IMG/VR virus record: IMGVR_UViG_3300042154_001974
Coordinates: 1 to 34,119 of that record
Strand: one strand, 5' to 3'
DNA from: a virus
DNA: 34,119 nucleotides
Shown here one piece after another: positions 25,873-31,761 of the stretch. The notes beneath the pieces were generated by a model, which saw only the letters and a program-made list of their open reading frames with translations, had not been told where the DNA came from and ran no database searches. The position numbers and the translations under genes are program-made. The number at the start of each line of letters is the position of its first letter. Position 1 is the stretch's first letter.

Positions 25873-26079
25873 ATGACACTACTTAAATTATTAAATGCAG
25901 TGAACACACCTGAAGCAAATACAGCTGGATTAGTAACAACATGCCTAGCGGCGCTAAATACATTCTTTCAAATGTTTAATCCTATCCTAACAGGATTATT
26001 TTACATTGCTTCTATAGGATGGCTATGTGTACAAATGTATTACAGAATCAAAGATAAAAAACGCAAAAATGACAAATAG
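25873..26079 (+). CDS. Small membrane protein, candidate holin
   Basis: A 68-residue protein with a hydrophobic centre (about 19-56: GLVTTCLAALNTFFQMFNPI and ILTGLFYIASIGWLCVQMYY) that can form two membrane helices with a Pro turn, and a very basic C-terminus (RIKDKKRKNDK). Size, topology and charge fit a holin, which makes holes in the inner membrane so that endolysin can reach the wall. A GH19 endolysin gene lies about 2.5 kb downstream. Not adjacent, so the role is likely but unproven. Its stop lies within the next gene, which starts at 26069. Confidence 0.55.
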   Translation: MTLLKLLNAVNTPEANTAGLVTTCLAALNTFFQMFNPILTGLFYIASIGWLCVQMYYRIKDKKRKNDK

Positions 26080-26260
26080 TAAATTACGCGCTTTAGTAAA
26101 AGAAATCATTCAAGAAAAACTTAAACCCTCAATGGGCGCAGGTGAGTACATTTCTGATTTTGAAAAATCTAAAGCACCTCAATTTAGAGGTAAGTCTAAA
26201 GAGAAAAGACAAAAAATGGCTGTAGCCGCTTATTTATCTGCTAAAGACAAAAAGAAATAA
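26069..26260 (+). CDS. Small basic protein with packaging-type N-terminus
   Basis: A 63-residue, very basic protein. I chose the ATG at 26069 rather than the in-frame ATG at 26027 because the latter lies deep in the candidate holin. The N-terminal helix (KLRALVKEIIQEKLKP) ends in an I-x-E/E-K step like other accessory proteins here. The body PSMGAGEYISDFEKSKAPQF followed by RGKSKEKRQKMAVAAYLSAK is a motif I recall from phage hypotheticals. Basic character suggests DNA binding. Its last base is the first base of the next start (TAATG). Confidence 0.6.
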   Translation: MTNSKLRALVKEIIQEKLKPSMGAGEYISDFEKSKAPQFRGKSKEKRQKMAVAAYLSAKDKKK

Positions 26261-26493
26261 TGAAACTAATAGACGCTCTACTACTAGAAGGACCAATTGA
26301 ATACCCAGCTGACCATCAGCCTGGTATGAGGGTGACTAAAGGTGGTTCTATGTGTGCTAACTGTGAATATTGGGTAGCAAAAGGTAACAAATGTAATAAC
26401 AAATATTGGCTACAATGGAATGATGATAAAGCTGAAGTTCCATATCCCGCTGATGAATATTGCTGCAATTGGTGGCATCCAACTAATAAGTAA
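26260..26493 (+). CDS. Cys-rich small protein with packaging-type N-terminus
   Basis: A 77-residue protein. It opens MKLIDALLLEGPIEYP, where LLLE before Gly is a good [LI]-x-E step. Five Cys follow in the pattern C32-x2-C35 (CANCEYW), C45 (NKCNNKYW) and C68-C69 (EYCCNWWHP), with many Trp and Tyr. The arrangement resembles small metal-binding folds, such as high-potential iron-sulfur proteins or a zinc knuckle; I cannot tell which. The last Cys-Cys-x-W-W is unusual. Function unknown; co-expression with the flanking basic proteins is likely from the tight spacing. Confidence 0.62.
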   Translation: MKLIDALLLEGPIEYPADHQPGMRVTKGGSMCANCEYWVAKGNKCNNKYWLQWNDDKAEVPYPADEYCCNWWHPTNK

Positions 26494-26494
26494 C

Positions 26495-26947
26495 ATGGAC
26501 ATAAAAAGAATTGTTGAATCATTAGCTATTGAGATTGTTGAGAGTAAACTTTGCCCTCGTGGTAAAGCATATCTTGCAGCTCGTAAAGCCGCTGGTGAGA
26601 AATCATCTGCTTATCTATCTGGTCGTGCCGTTAAAGTATGTAAGGGTAGTATTAAGTTTAAAGGTAAAAAACAAAAAACTTGGAAGGAAGAAATTGAGAA
26701 TGAGTCATTAAAGAATTGGTTTGATAAAGAAAAGTGGGTTAGAATTGACACTCAAGGAAATATAGCTGGTGATTGTGGTTCAATGCCTAAAGGTAAACCA
26801 ACACAACGTTGTTTACCTAAAGCTAAAGCTCAAAGTTTAACTAAAGCTGAGCGTGCCGCTACTACTCGTAAAAAAATAGCTGGGTCTAAACAAGGAAAAC
26901 AATTTGTACCTAACACTAAAAAAGCAAAAGTTAAATTTAATAAATAA
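26495..26947 (+). CDS. Basic protein, DUF5872-like, with packaging-type N-terminus
   Basis: A 150-residue basic protein. I place the start at the ATG at 26495, one base after the previous stop; the longer in-frame option at 26420 would overlap that gene by 74 bases. The N-terminal helix is MDIKRIVESLAIEIVESK. Then follow a segment of the LCPRGKAYLAARKAAGEKSS type with SGRAVKVCKGSIKF, and a DUF5872-like region (WFDKEKWVRIDTQGNIAGDC, then CLPKAKAQSLTKAERAATTR). The end is Lys-rich. Such proteins are common in marine T4-like phages and probably bind DNA; direct function is not known. Confidence 0.65.
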   Translation: MDIKRIVESLAIEIVESKLCPRGKAYLAARKAAGEKSSAYLSGRAVKVCKGSIKFKGKKQKTWKEEIENESLKNWFDKEKWVRIDTQGNIAGDCGSMPKGKPTQRCLPKAKAQSLTKAERAATTRKKIAGSKQGKQFVPNTKKAKVKFNK

Positions 26948-26952
26948 AAACT

Positions 26953-27318
26953 ATGAAAACACCAGAATCAAATATTAATGAAATAGATGAATATGATGTT
27001 GAAAACGCAGATGATATTAAAGAGTTTGTTCAATTCATAAGAGAATACGTTAAACAATTAGATGAGTCTGATATAACAGAAGCTGAATACCGTGGTCGTA
27101 AAGTAGCGTTAGGTAAACCAATGCAAGGTGATGTTAAGAAGTTTAAAGTATATGTTAAAAATCCTGCTGGCAAAGTAGTTAAAGTTAATTTCGGCGCTAA
27201 AGGAATGAATATAAAGAAAAATAATCCTAAACGTCGTGCTGCATTTAGAGCTAGACATAATTGTAAAAACCCAGGACCACGTACTAAAGCTAGATATTGG
27301 TCTTGTAGAAAATGGTAA
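26953..27318 (+). CDS. Basic head-associated-type protein with internal ITE cleavage-like site
   Basis: A 121-residue protein split sharply by charge. Residues 1-45 are acidic and helical (NINEIDEYDVENADDIKEFV), ending in DITE followed by AEYRGRKVALGK, a good prohead-protease-type step (I-T-E before A). The remainder is very basic and ends in a conserved-looking RHNCKNPGPRTKARYWSCRKW-type terminus with two Cys. I recall this C-terminus from T4-like marine phages (DUF6321-like). An acidic propeptide removed to release a basic DNA-binding body would resemble T4 internal proteins; this is inferred. Confidence 0.62.
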   Translation: MKTPESNINEIDEYDVENADDIKEFVQFIREYVKQLDESDITEAEYRGRKVALGKPMQGDVKKFKVYVKNPAGKVVKVNFGAKGMNIKKNNPKRRAAFRARHNCKNPGPRTKARYWSCRKW

Positions 27319-27319
27319 T

Positions 27320-28507
27320 ATGAACGAGTTATTAGATATATTAAATGAAACAGATCCTAAAGTAGGTACAGGAAAAAAACCTAAAGGATCAGGCCGTCGT
27401 TTATATACTGATGAAAATCCAAAAGATACTGTAAGTATTAAATTTAAAACAACTCAAGATATAAAAGATACTTTATCAAAATCATCATTTAAGTCTAAAC
27501 CACATGCTCGTAAATCACAAATTATTAATGTAATTCATCAACGTGTAAGAGCAGCATATAGTAAAGCTAAAGATCCTGATGTAAAATCTCGTTTAAAACG
27601 TGCTTTAGACTATATTGAAAAACGTAGAGAAGCATCTAAAGCAAAAACACAACGTTTAAATAAAATGAAAGAAAATATTGATCCATCTGAGGCGTACAGC
27701 AATGTTGGCTCTGTTCAAACATTAGTTAATGGTAAAAGAAAAGTAGCTATGATTGCTTTAAGAGGACAATCTGATGCTGCTGAAACTATTAAAATAATTA
27801 ATGATAACGGACTTAAAAAAATAGGTATAGACCAAAGACCAGGGGCTGAAGTATATGTAGTGTATGTTCCTGGAGCTGAAGCAGATGCTAAAGAATTTAC
27901 TAATATAATTAATAGATACGGTGGGTATGCTTCTTCTAAAGCATCATATGAAGATACTAAACGTATGGGTGAATTATTGGGTTATAAGAAATCAACTATA
28001 GATGCTTTCCTTGTTAAGAATTACAATGATGATAAATCATTAAAAGAAAATATAACAGAAATGAATTGGAAACAAGCATTAGCTGGAGCCGGAATTACTT
28101 TAATGTCATTAGGTACTCCTAAAACAGGACAAGCGCAAAATTTTCAAGGACTAAAAGATAAGGTTAAGCAAGGTGTATCTTTTGTTCAAAGTAAAATACA
28201 AAAGAAACAAGACGAGCCAAAAACTGTAATGATACCTGGCAAACGAACTCAAGATAGAGATTTAGAAAAAATAAGAAAAGAATGGAGTGGGTATAATAGT
28301 GATTCTACTACATCTAAAGCGTTTGGTGAAGCTGTTGGACAAACAGAATCAGCAGCAAGAATGGCAGCTCGTGCAAATGCTAGAACTCAAATTTTTAAAA
28401 AAATGAAAACAGACCAAGCTAGTTTTGGTAGTTTTATAGTAGATGAAGCTATGTGGCAATTGCCAAATGGTAATTACCAAGCTATGGTGGTTATGGATAA
28501 AAATTAA
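27320..28507 (+). CDS. Tagged multidomain protein (DUF5824-like start, LPP20-like end)
   Basis: A 395-residue protein. I chose the ATG at 27320, two bases after the preceding stop, because it gives MNELLDILNETDPKVGTGKK with the ILNE step seen in other tagged proteins; the longer in-frame start at 27236 overlaps the upstream gene. Residues 16-120 (KPKGSGRRLYTDENPKDTVS, then KPHARKSQIINVIHQRVRAA) look like the phage DUF5824 family. A middle alpha/beta part (VAMIALRGQSDAAETIKIIN) follows a Lys-rich linker. The end (QTESAARMAARANARTQIF) has an LPP20/SIMPL-like look. Two KENI segments with nearby Glu could be internal processing sites. Function unknown. Confidence 0.65.
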   Translation: MNELLDILNETDPKVGTGKKPKGSGRRLYTDENPKDTVSIKFKTTQDIKDTLSKSSFKSKPHARKSQIINVIHQRVRAAYSKAKDPDVKSRLKRALDYIEKRREASKAKTQRLNKMKENIDPSEAYSNVGSVQTLVNGKRKVAMIALRGQSDAAETIKIINDNGLKKIGIDQRPGAEVYVVYVPGAEADAKEFTNIINRYGGYASSKASYEDTKRMGELLGYKKSTIDAFLVKNYNDDKSLKENITEMNWKQALAGAGITLMSLGTPKTGQAQNFQGLKDKVKQGVSFVQSKIQKKQDEPKTVMIPGKRTQDRDLEKIRKEWSGYNSDSTTSKAFGEAVGQTESAARMAARANARTQIFKKMKTDQASFGSFIVDEAMWQLPNGNYQAMVVMDKN

Positions 28508-28509
28508 AC

Positions 28510-28517
28510 CATTTATA
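28510..28517 (+). promoter_or_regulatory. Weak late-promoter-like octamer CATTTATA
   Basis: CATTTATA lies in the 19-base gap before the endolysin ATG at 28527, nine bases upstream of it. It differs from the consensus octamer at the first base. It may give the lysis gene its own start or be chance. Confidence 0.25.
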
Positions 28518-28526
28518 TAAAATAAT

Positions 28527-29126
28527 ATGAACTTAAATAAATTAAAAGGACACATACCTGACAAAGTAATTGAACAAATTCCAGGAGTAATGGAAAAGTT
28601 CCAAATCAATACCCCATTACGTTTAGCTCATTTTTTAGCTCAATGTGGACATGAAAGTGGTGGATTTAGATTAACAAAAGAGAATTTAAATTATTCAGCA
28701 AAAGGATTAAATGGTATTTTTAAAAAATATTTTCCTACATTAGAATCAGCTTTGCCTTATGAAAGAAAACCTGAAAAAATTGCTAATAAAGTGTATGGTG
28801 GTAGAATGGGTAACGGTCCTGAATCTACTGGTGATGGAGCTAAGTACTGTGGTCGTGGCTATATCCAATTAACAGGTAAAGATAACTACACAGCATTTGG
28901 TAAATCAATAAACGAAGACATAGCTGCTAACCCAACAGTAGTTGCAGACAAATACGCTTTATTATCAGCGGCTTGGTTCTTTAATAAGAACAAATTACAT
29001 ATAATGGCTGATGGTGGTGCTACAGATGCTGTAGTAACTTCAATTACTAAGCGTGTGAATGGAGGAACTATCGGTTTAGCTGATCGTATTAAACATTTTA
29101 AAGAATATCATAATTTATTATCGTAA
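28527..29126 (+). CDS. GH19-family endolysin
   Basis: A 199-residue protein of the glycoside hydrolase 19 (chitinase/lysozyme) family. The first catalytic region is [10 protein letters not shown] (Glu43); the family's glycine-rich loop appears as [20 protein letters not shown], followed by [14 protein letters not shown]. It would cut the glycan strands of peptidoglycan at lysis. No signal peptide or membrane anchor is seen, so export would depend on a holin; the gene at 25873 is a candidate. It has no packaging-type N-terminus, unlike most neighbours. All catalytic sections appear present and the length is typical for a phage GH19 enzyme without a wall-binding domain. Confidence 0.88.
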   Translation: MNLNKLKGHIPDKVIEQIPGVMEKFQINTPLRLAHFLAQCGHESGGFRLTKENLNYSAKGLNGIFKKYFPTLESALPYERKPEKIANKVYGGRMGNGPESTGDGAKYCGRGYIQLTGKDNYTAFGKSINEDIAANPTVVADKYALLSAAWFFNKNKLHIMADGGATDAVVTSITKRVNGGTIGLADRIKHFKEYHNLLS

Positions 29127-29488
29127 TGATTAAACTATCCAAAATATTAGAATCAATGGATCCTGTAGGACAAGAAGATTCTGACATCAACAATGATGGA
29201 AAAGTAGATAAAACAGACAAATATCTTCTTAAGCGTCGTAAAGCAATTAGCAAAGCTACAACTAACGAAGGTGGAGATGTTTTAGGTCAACCATCATCTG
29301 ACCATGAAGCTACAATGGCTAAAGGTGAATTAAGAGATATGCTTATGAATGGAGCTAAAGCATACAGAATGATACAACCAGGAACTGAACTTCCAGGTTG
29401 GATATCAGCTTACATTACATTAGCTTCAGACTACATACACAGTGTAACTGAGTATATGACTGAAAAAAACAATGAAGAAACATACTAA
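29126..29488 (+). CDS. Tagged small protein with EF-hand/dockerin-type calcium loop
   Basis: A 120-residue protein. Residues 1-9 (MIKLSKILE) are the recurring N-terminal peptide. A canonical EF-hand/dockerin loop lies at 20-31: D20-I-N22-N-D24-G-K-V-D28-K-T-D31, followed by a helix ([13 protein letters not shown]) as in dockerin repeats. Only one loop is visible, so it is not a full dockerin pair. The C-terminal half is helical ([20 protein letters not shown]). It starts on the last base of the endolysin stop and ends on the first base of the next ATG. A calcium-dependent fold is likely; its role is unknown. Confidence 0.68.
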   Translation: MIKLSKILESMDPVGQEDSDINNDGKVDKTDKYLLKRRKAISKATTNEGGDVLGQPSSDHEATMAKGELRDMLMNGAKAYRMIQPGTELPGWISAYITLASDYIHSVTEYMTEKNNEETY

Positions 29489-30435
29489 TGGAACAAACTA
29501 AAAAAGACATATTGCGTAATGCAATAATACAAAAAGTTCAAGAGCGTATCAAAGGACATGATGTAGATCTTATGGAGGTTGATGAGGAAACTCCTGAAGA
29601 AACACCTGTAGACACACCTGAAGAAACACCTGTAGATACTCCTGAAGAGACACCTATTGAAGAACCAAAAGATGAACCTATCACTTTTGAGTCTAATCCA
29701 TTGGAATATATTTTACAGACATACCCTTCACTTAATCGTACTATTGAGGATTTAATGACTCCTGACTTTAGAAATTACGTTACAGGTATCTATATTATAG
29801 CGCCTAAACCAACTACTTTTAAAGTTGTACTTCATAATAACCAATCCTTCTATATGAAGTTTATGGGTAAAACATATGAGATAAAAGCAGGAGGTAGACG
29901 TTATTACTTACTTAATTTAGGTGAGTTTGAGAACGCGGTTGAGAAAATTGCTACTCTATTATCTATAGGCTCTCCTAAACCTATTGAAGCAGTAGGAACA
30001 GAAACATCAGCTGAAGCTCCTGCTCCTGAAACACCTATAGGAGGTGAAACAGCACCTGAAGCAGCTCCTGAAACACCAGCGCCTGGTGAAGGTGAAGGTG
30101 AACCAGGTAGTTTAGCATTACCAGGTGAGGAAGAGGCTCCGTTGGCTGAGCAAAAGAGAAGACGTAGTGTTATTAAAGAAATTAAACAAAGAATTATAAA
30201 CAAGGTTATGAAACAAAAAACAAACGAAGCGGTATCTGCCGCTCATATCAAAGATGGAGATACATTTACTGTAGCAAGTGGAATGGGTAATTTTTCTAAA
30301 GGAGATAAAGTTACTGTCACTAAAATTGAAGCGTACGGAAATGATATTCGAATCTACATGACTAGTGATAGTGGAGTCAAGGATTTCATTATAGTAGACA
30401 AGAACGATGACTCAATCGATCTTGACATAGATTAA
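29488..30435 (+). CDS. Pro/Glu-rich linker protein with two small domains
   Basis: A 315-residue protein. Residues 1-30 are a charged helix (KKDILRNAIIQKVQERIKG) followed by VDLME, a possible L-x-E step. Residues 35-58 are three tandem 8-residue repeats of TPEETPVD type. A compact alpha/beta part at about 70-165 (PLEYILQTYPSLNRTIEDLM, FYMKFMGKTYEIKAGGRRYY) is followed by an acidic Pro/Ala/Glu-rich stretch (170-215). Then comes a second basic helix (RRRSVIKEIKQRIINKVMKQ), TNE before AVSAA, and a final small beta domain (GDTFTVASGMGNFSKGDKVT). It ends before a terminator. Function unknown; the repeated helix-plus-acidic-site layout suggests processing. Confidence 0.6.
   Translation: MEQTKKDILRNAIIQKVQERIKGHDVDLMEVDEETPEETPVDTPEETPVDTPEETPIEEPKDEPITFESNPLEYILQTYPSLNRTIEDLMTPDFRNYVTGIYIIAPKPTTFKVVLHNNQSFYMKFMGKTYEIKAGGRRYYLLNLGEFENAVEKIATLLSIGSPKPIEAVGTETSAEAPAPETPIGGETAPEAAPETPAPGEGEGEPGSLALPGEEEAPLAEQKRRRSVIKEIKQRIINKVMKQKTNEAVSAAHIKDGDTFTVASGMGNFSKGDKVTVTKIEAYGNDIRIYMTSDSGVKDFIIVDKNDDSIDLDID
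29590..29661 (+). repeat. Three tandem 24-bp repeats coding TPEETPVD
   Basis: Three near-identical 24-base units encode TPEETPVD, TPEETPVD and TPEETPIE within the Pro/Glu-rich linker of the 29488 gene. Units differ by a few third-position changes. Copy number probably varies between related phages. Confidence 0.85.
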
Positions 30436-30448
30436 ATAAACAAGCTTG

Positions 30449-30474
30449 GCTGCCCAAATAAGGGCAGCTATTTT
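30449..30474 (+). terminator. Rho-independent terminator
   Basis: A 7-bp stem GCTGCCC/GGGCAGC with a 6-base AAATAA loop is followed by TATTTT. It lies 13 bases after the stop of the Pro/Glu-rich gene and ahead of the exonuclease gene. High GC in an AT-rich gap and the T-run make a terminator likely. Confidence 0.82.
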
Positions 30475-30495
30475 CATGTTAACCAATATATCGTT

Positions 30496-31275
30496 ATGAT
30501 AGAAAACAAGAAGAAAAGACTATTCTTTGACATAGAGACTAGTCCAAACATCGGATTCTTTTGGTCTGCAGGGTACAAATTAAATGTACCATACAGCAAT
30601 ATTATCAAAGAAAGAGCCATTATCTGTATCTGCTATAAATGGGCAGGTGAAGATAAGGTTTATTCATTAACTTGGGATAACAACCAAGACGACAAAAAAA
30701 TGTTAGAAAAATTCATAAGCATCGCAAACGAAGCATCTGAATTAGTGGGTCATAATGGAGATAAATTTGATTTACCTTGGATTAGGACACGTTGCCTATT
30801 CCATCGTATACCTGTTTTCCCAACATACACTACAATTGACACTTTAAAACACTCACGCTCTAAATTTAGATTCAATTCGAATCGTTTAGACTATATCGCT
30901 CAGTATTTGAAGGTAGGTGAAAAATTAGAGACTGGTGGTTTCGACTTATGGAAAGAAATTGTCTTAAATAAGGATAAGGAATCATTAGAGAAAATGGTAA
31001 CATATTGTAAAAATGATGTTACTATACTTGAAAAAGTACACGATCAATTATCTAACTATGTTCCCCATAAAACACATTATGGTGTAGCAAATGGTGGTGA
31101 AAAGTATTCATGTCCTGAATGTGGATCTGAAGATTTACGTTTCTCACAAAAACGCTATACTGCAACTGGTACACCACGTATTCAATTACAATGTAATGAG
31201 TGTCATAAGTATCATACTGTTTCTAACAGAGTTTATGAAGCTAAAACCGCTAAGGAAGCGAAAGTAGAAGAATAA
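30496..31275 (+). CDS. DEDDy 3'-5' exonuclease with C-terminal zinc ribbon
   Basis: A 259-residue protein of the RNase H-like DEDDy exonuclease group (YprB/DnaQ-like). ExoI is FFDIETS (D12, E14), ExoII is GHNGDKFDLPW (D92), and ExoIII is Y170-C-K-N-D174, with Tyr in place of His. A zinc ribbon follows: C206-P-E-C209 and C233-N-E-C236, absent from plain DEDDy enzymes. It would remove 3' nucleotides from DNA or RNA; the ribbon probably grips nucleic acid. It is the first gene after a terminator and has no clear TATTTATA motif before it, so it may have an early-type promoter or rely on read-through. Confidence 0.82.
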   Translation: MIENKKKRLFFDIETSPNIGFFWSAGYKLNVPYSNIIKERAIICICYKWAGEDKVYSLTWDNNQDDKKMLEKFISIANEASELVGHNGDKFDLPWIRTRCLFHRIPVFPTYTTIDTLKHSRSKFRFNSNRLDYIAQYLKVGEKLETGGFDLWKEIVLNKDKESLEKMVTYCKNDVTILEKVHDQLSNYVPHKTHYGVANGGEKYSCPECGSEDLRFSQKRYTATGTPRIQLQCNECHKYHTVSNRVYEAKTAKEAKVEE

Positions 31276-31283
31276 TATTTATC
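31276..31283 (+). promoter_or_regulatory. Candidate late promoter core TATTTATC
   Basis: TATTTATC directly follows the stop of the exonuclease gene and ends three bases before the ATG at 31287. As with the 7075 copy, a normal late start point would fall at or inside the start codon, so this copy may be leaderless or not functional. Confidence 0.35.
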
Positions 31284-31286
31284 AAT

Positions 31287-31673
31287 ATGGCAAGCGACAA
31301 AATTAAAAGACAAATAGTAAAAAGTATCATTAAGGAAATACTTAGTGAAGAAGAAGAAGCACCTGCTTCAACTCCCACTAGTGGACCAACTAAATTACCA
31401 TTGGATGATATCATTCAGTTAATTAAGGATACTAAAGGTGCATTTTTCACTGTTAAGTTTATTAAGAAAGATGGTACTGAACGCACCATGAACTGTCGCT
31501 TGGGAGTTAAAAAATATCTACATGGTGGTGAATTGCCGTACGATCCAGTAGCTAAAGGTTTATTGCCTGTATGGGATCCGATCGCCGCTAAAACGTCCGA
31601 CGGTTATCGTATAATCAACACTAAAACGATTTTATTCGCTAAAATTGGCGGTAAAGAATACGAACCAGCATAA
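31287..31673 (+). CDS. WYL_2/Sm-like (DUF2693-like) protein with packaging-type N-terminus
   Basis: A 128-residue protein. The N-terminus KIKRQIVKSIIKEILSEEEE is a basic amphipathic helix ending in I-L-S-E, then a Ser/Thr/Pro linker (APASTPTSGPTK). The remaining 85 residues, with FFTVKFIKKDGTERTMNCRL, the segment LHGGELPYDPVAKGLLPVWD, and a final TILFAKIGGKEYEP, match the small beta-barrel family known from T4-like phages as WYL_2 or DUF2693. These are Sm/SH3-like folds thought to bind nucleic acid. It is followed by a terminator. Confidence 0.7.
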   Translation: MASDKIKRQIVKSIIKEILSEEEEAPASTPTSGPTKLPLDDIIQLIKDTKGAFFTVKFIKKDGTERTMNCRLGVKKYLHGGELPYDPVAKGLLPVWDPIAAKTSDGYRIINTKTILFAKIGGKEYEPA

Positions 31674-31701
31674 TTACCATATTCAAAAATTAACGTTAAA
31701 T

Positions 31702-31733
31702 AATGCGTCTTACTAACAATAAGGCGCATTTTT
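31702..31733 (+). terminator. Rho-independent terminator
   Basis: A 10-bp stem AATGCGTCTT/AAGGCGCATT with one G-T pair, a 9-base loop and a following T-run (TTTTT counted from the end of the stem). It lies 28 bases after the WYL_2-like gene and just upstream of a candidate promoter at 31740. Confidence 0.82.
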
Positions 31734-31739
31734 ATTACA

Positions 31740-31747
31740 TATTTATA
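31740..31747 (+). promoter_or_regulatory. Candidate late promoter core TATTTATA
   Basis: TATTTATA directly follows the terminator, 14 bases before the ATG at 31762. Terminator-then-promoter order is what a boundary between two transcription units should look like, which strengthens the promoter reading of this octamer. Confidence 0.55.
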
Positions 31748-31761
31748 ATATATTACTACCA

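Noticed and set aside
26420-26494. Longer in-frame start for the DUF5872-like protein
   Set aside because: It overlaps the Cys-rich gene by 74 bases, whereas the ATG at 26495 lies one base after that gene's stop and gives a charged helix like its neighbours.
27236-27319. Longer in-frame start for the 395-residue multidomain protein
   Set aside because: It overlaps the previous gene; the ATG at 27320 restores the ILNE peptide seen in other tagged proteins.
29590-29661. 24-bp tandem repeats as a possible origin or CRISPR-like array
   Set aside because: The repeats keep the reading frame and encode a Pro/Glu linker with third-position variation, so they are coding repeats.
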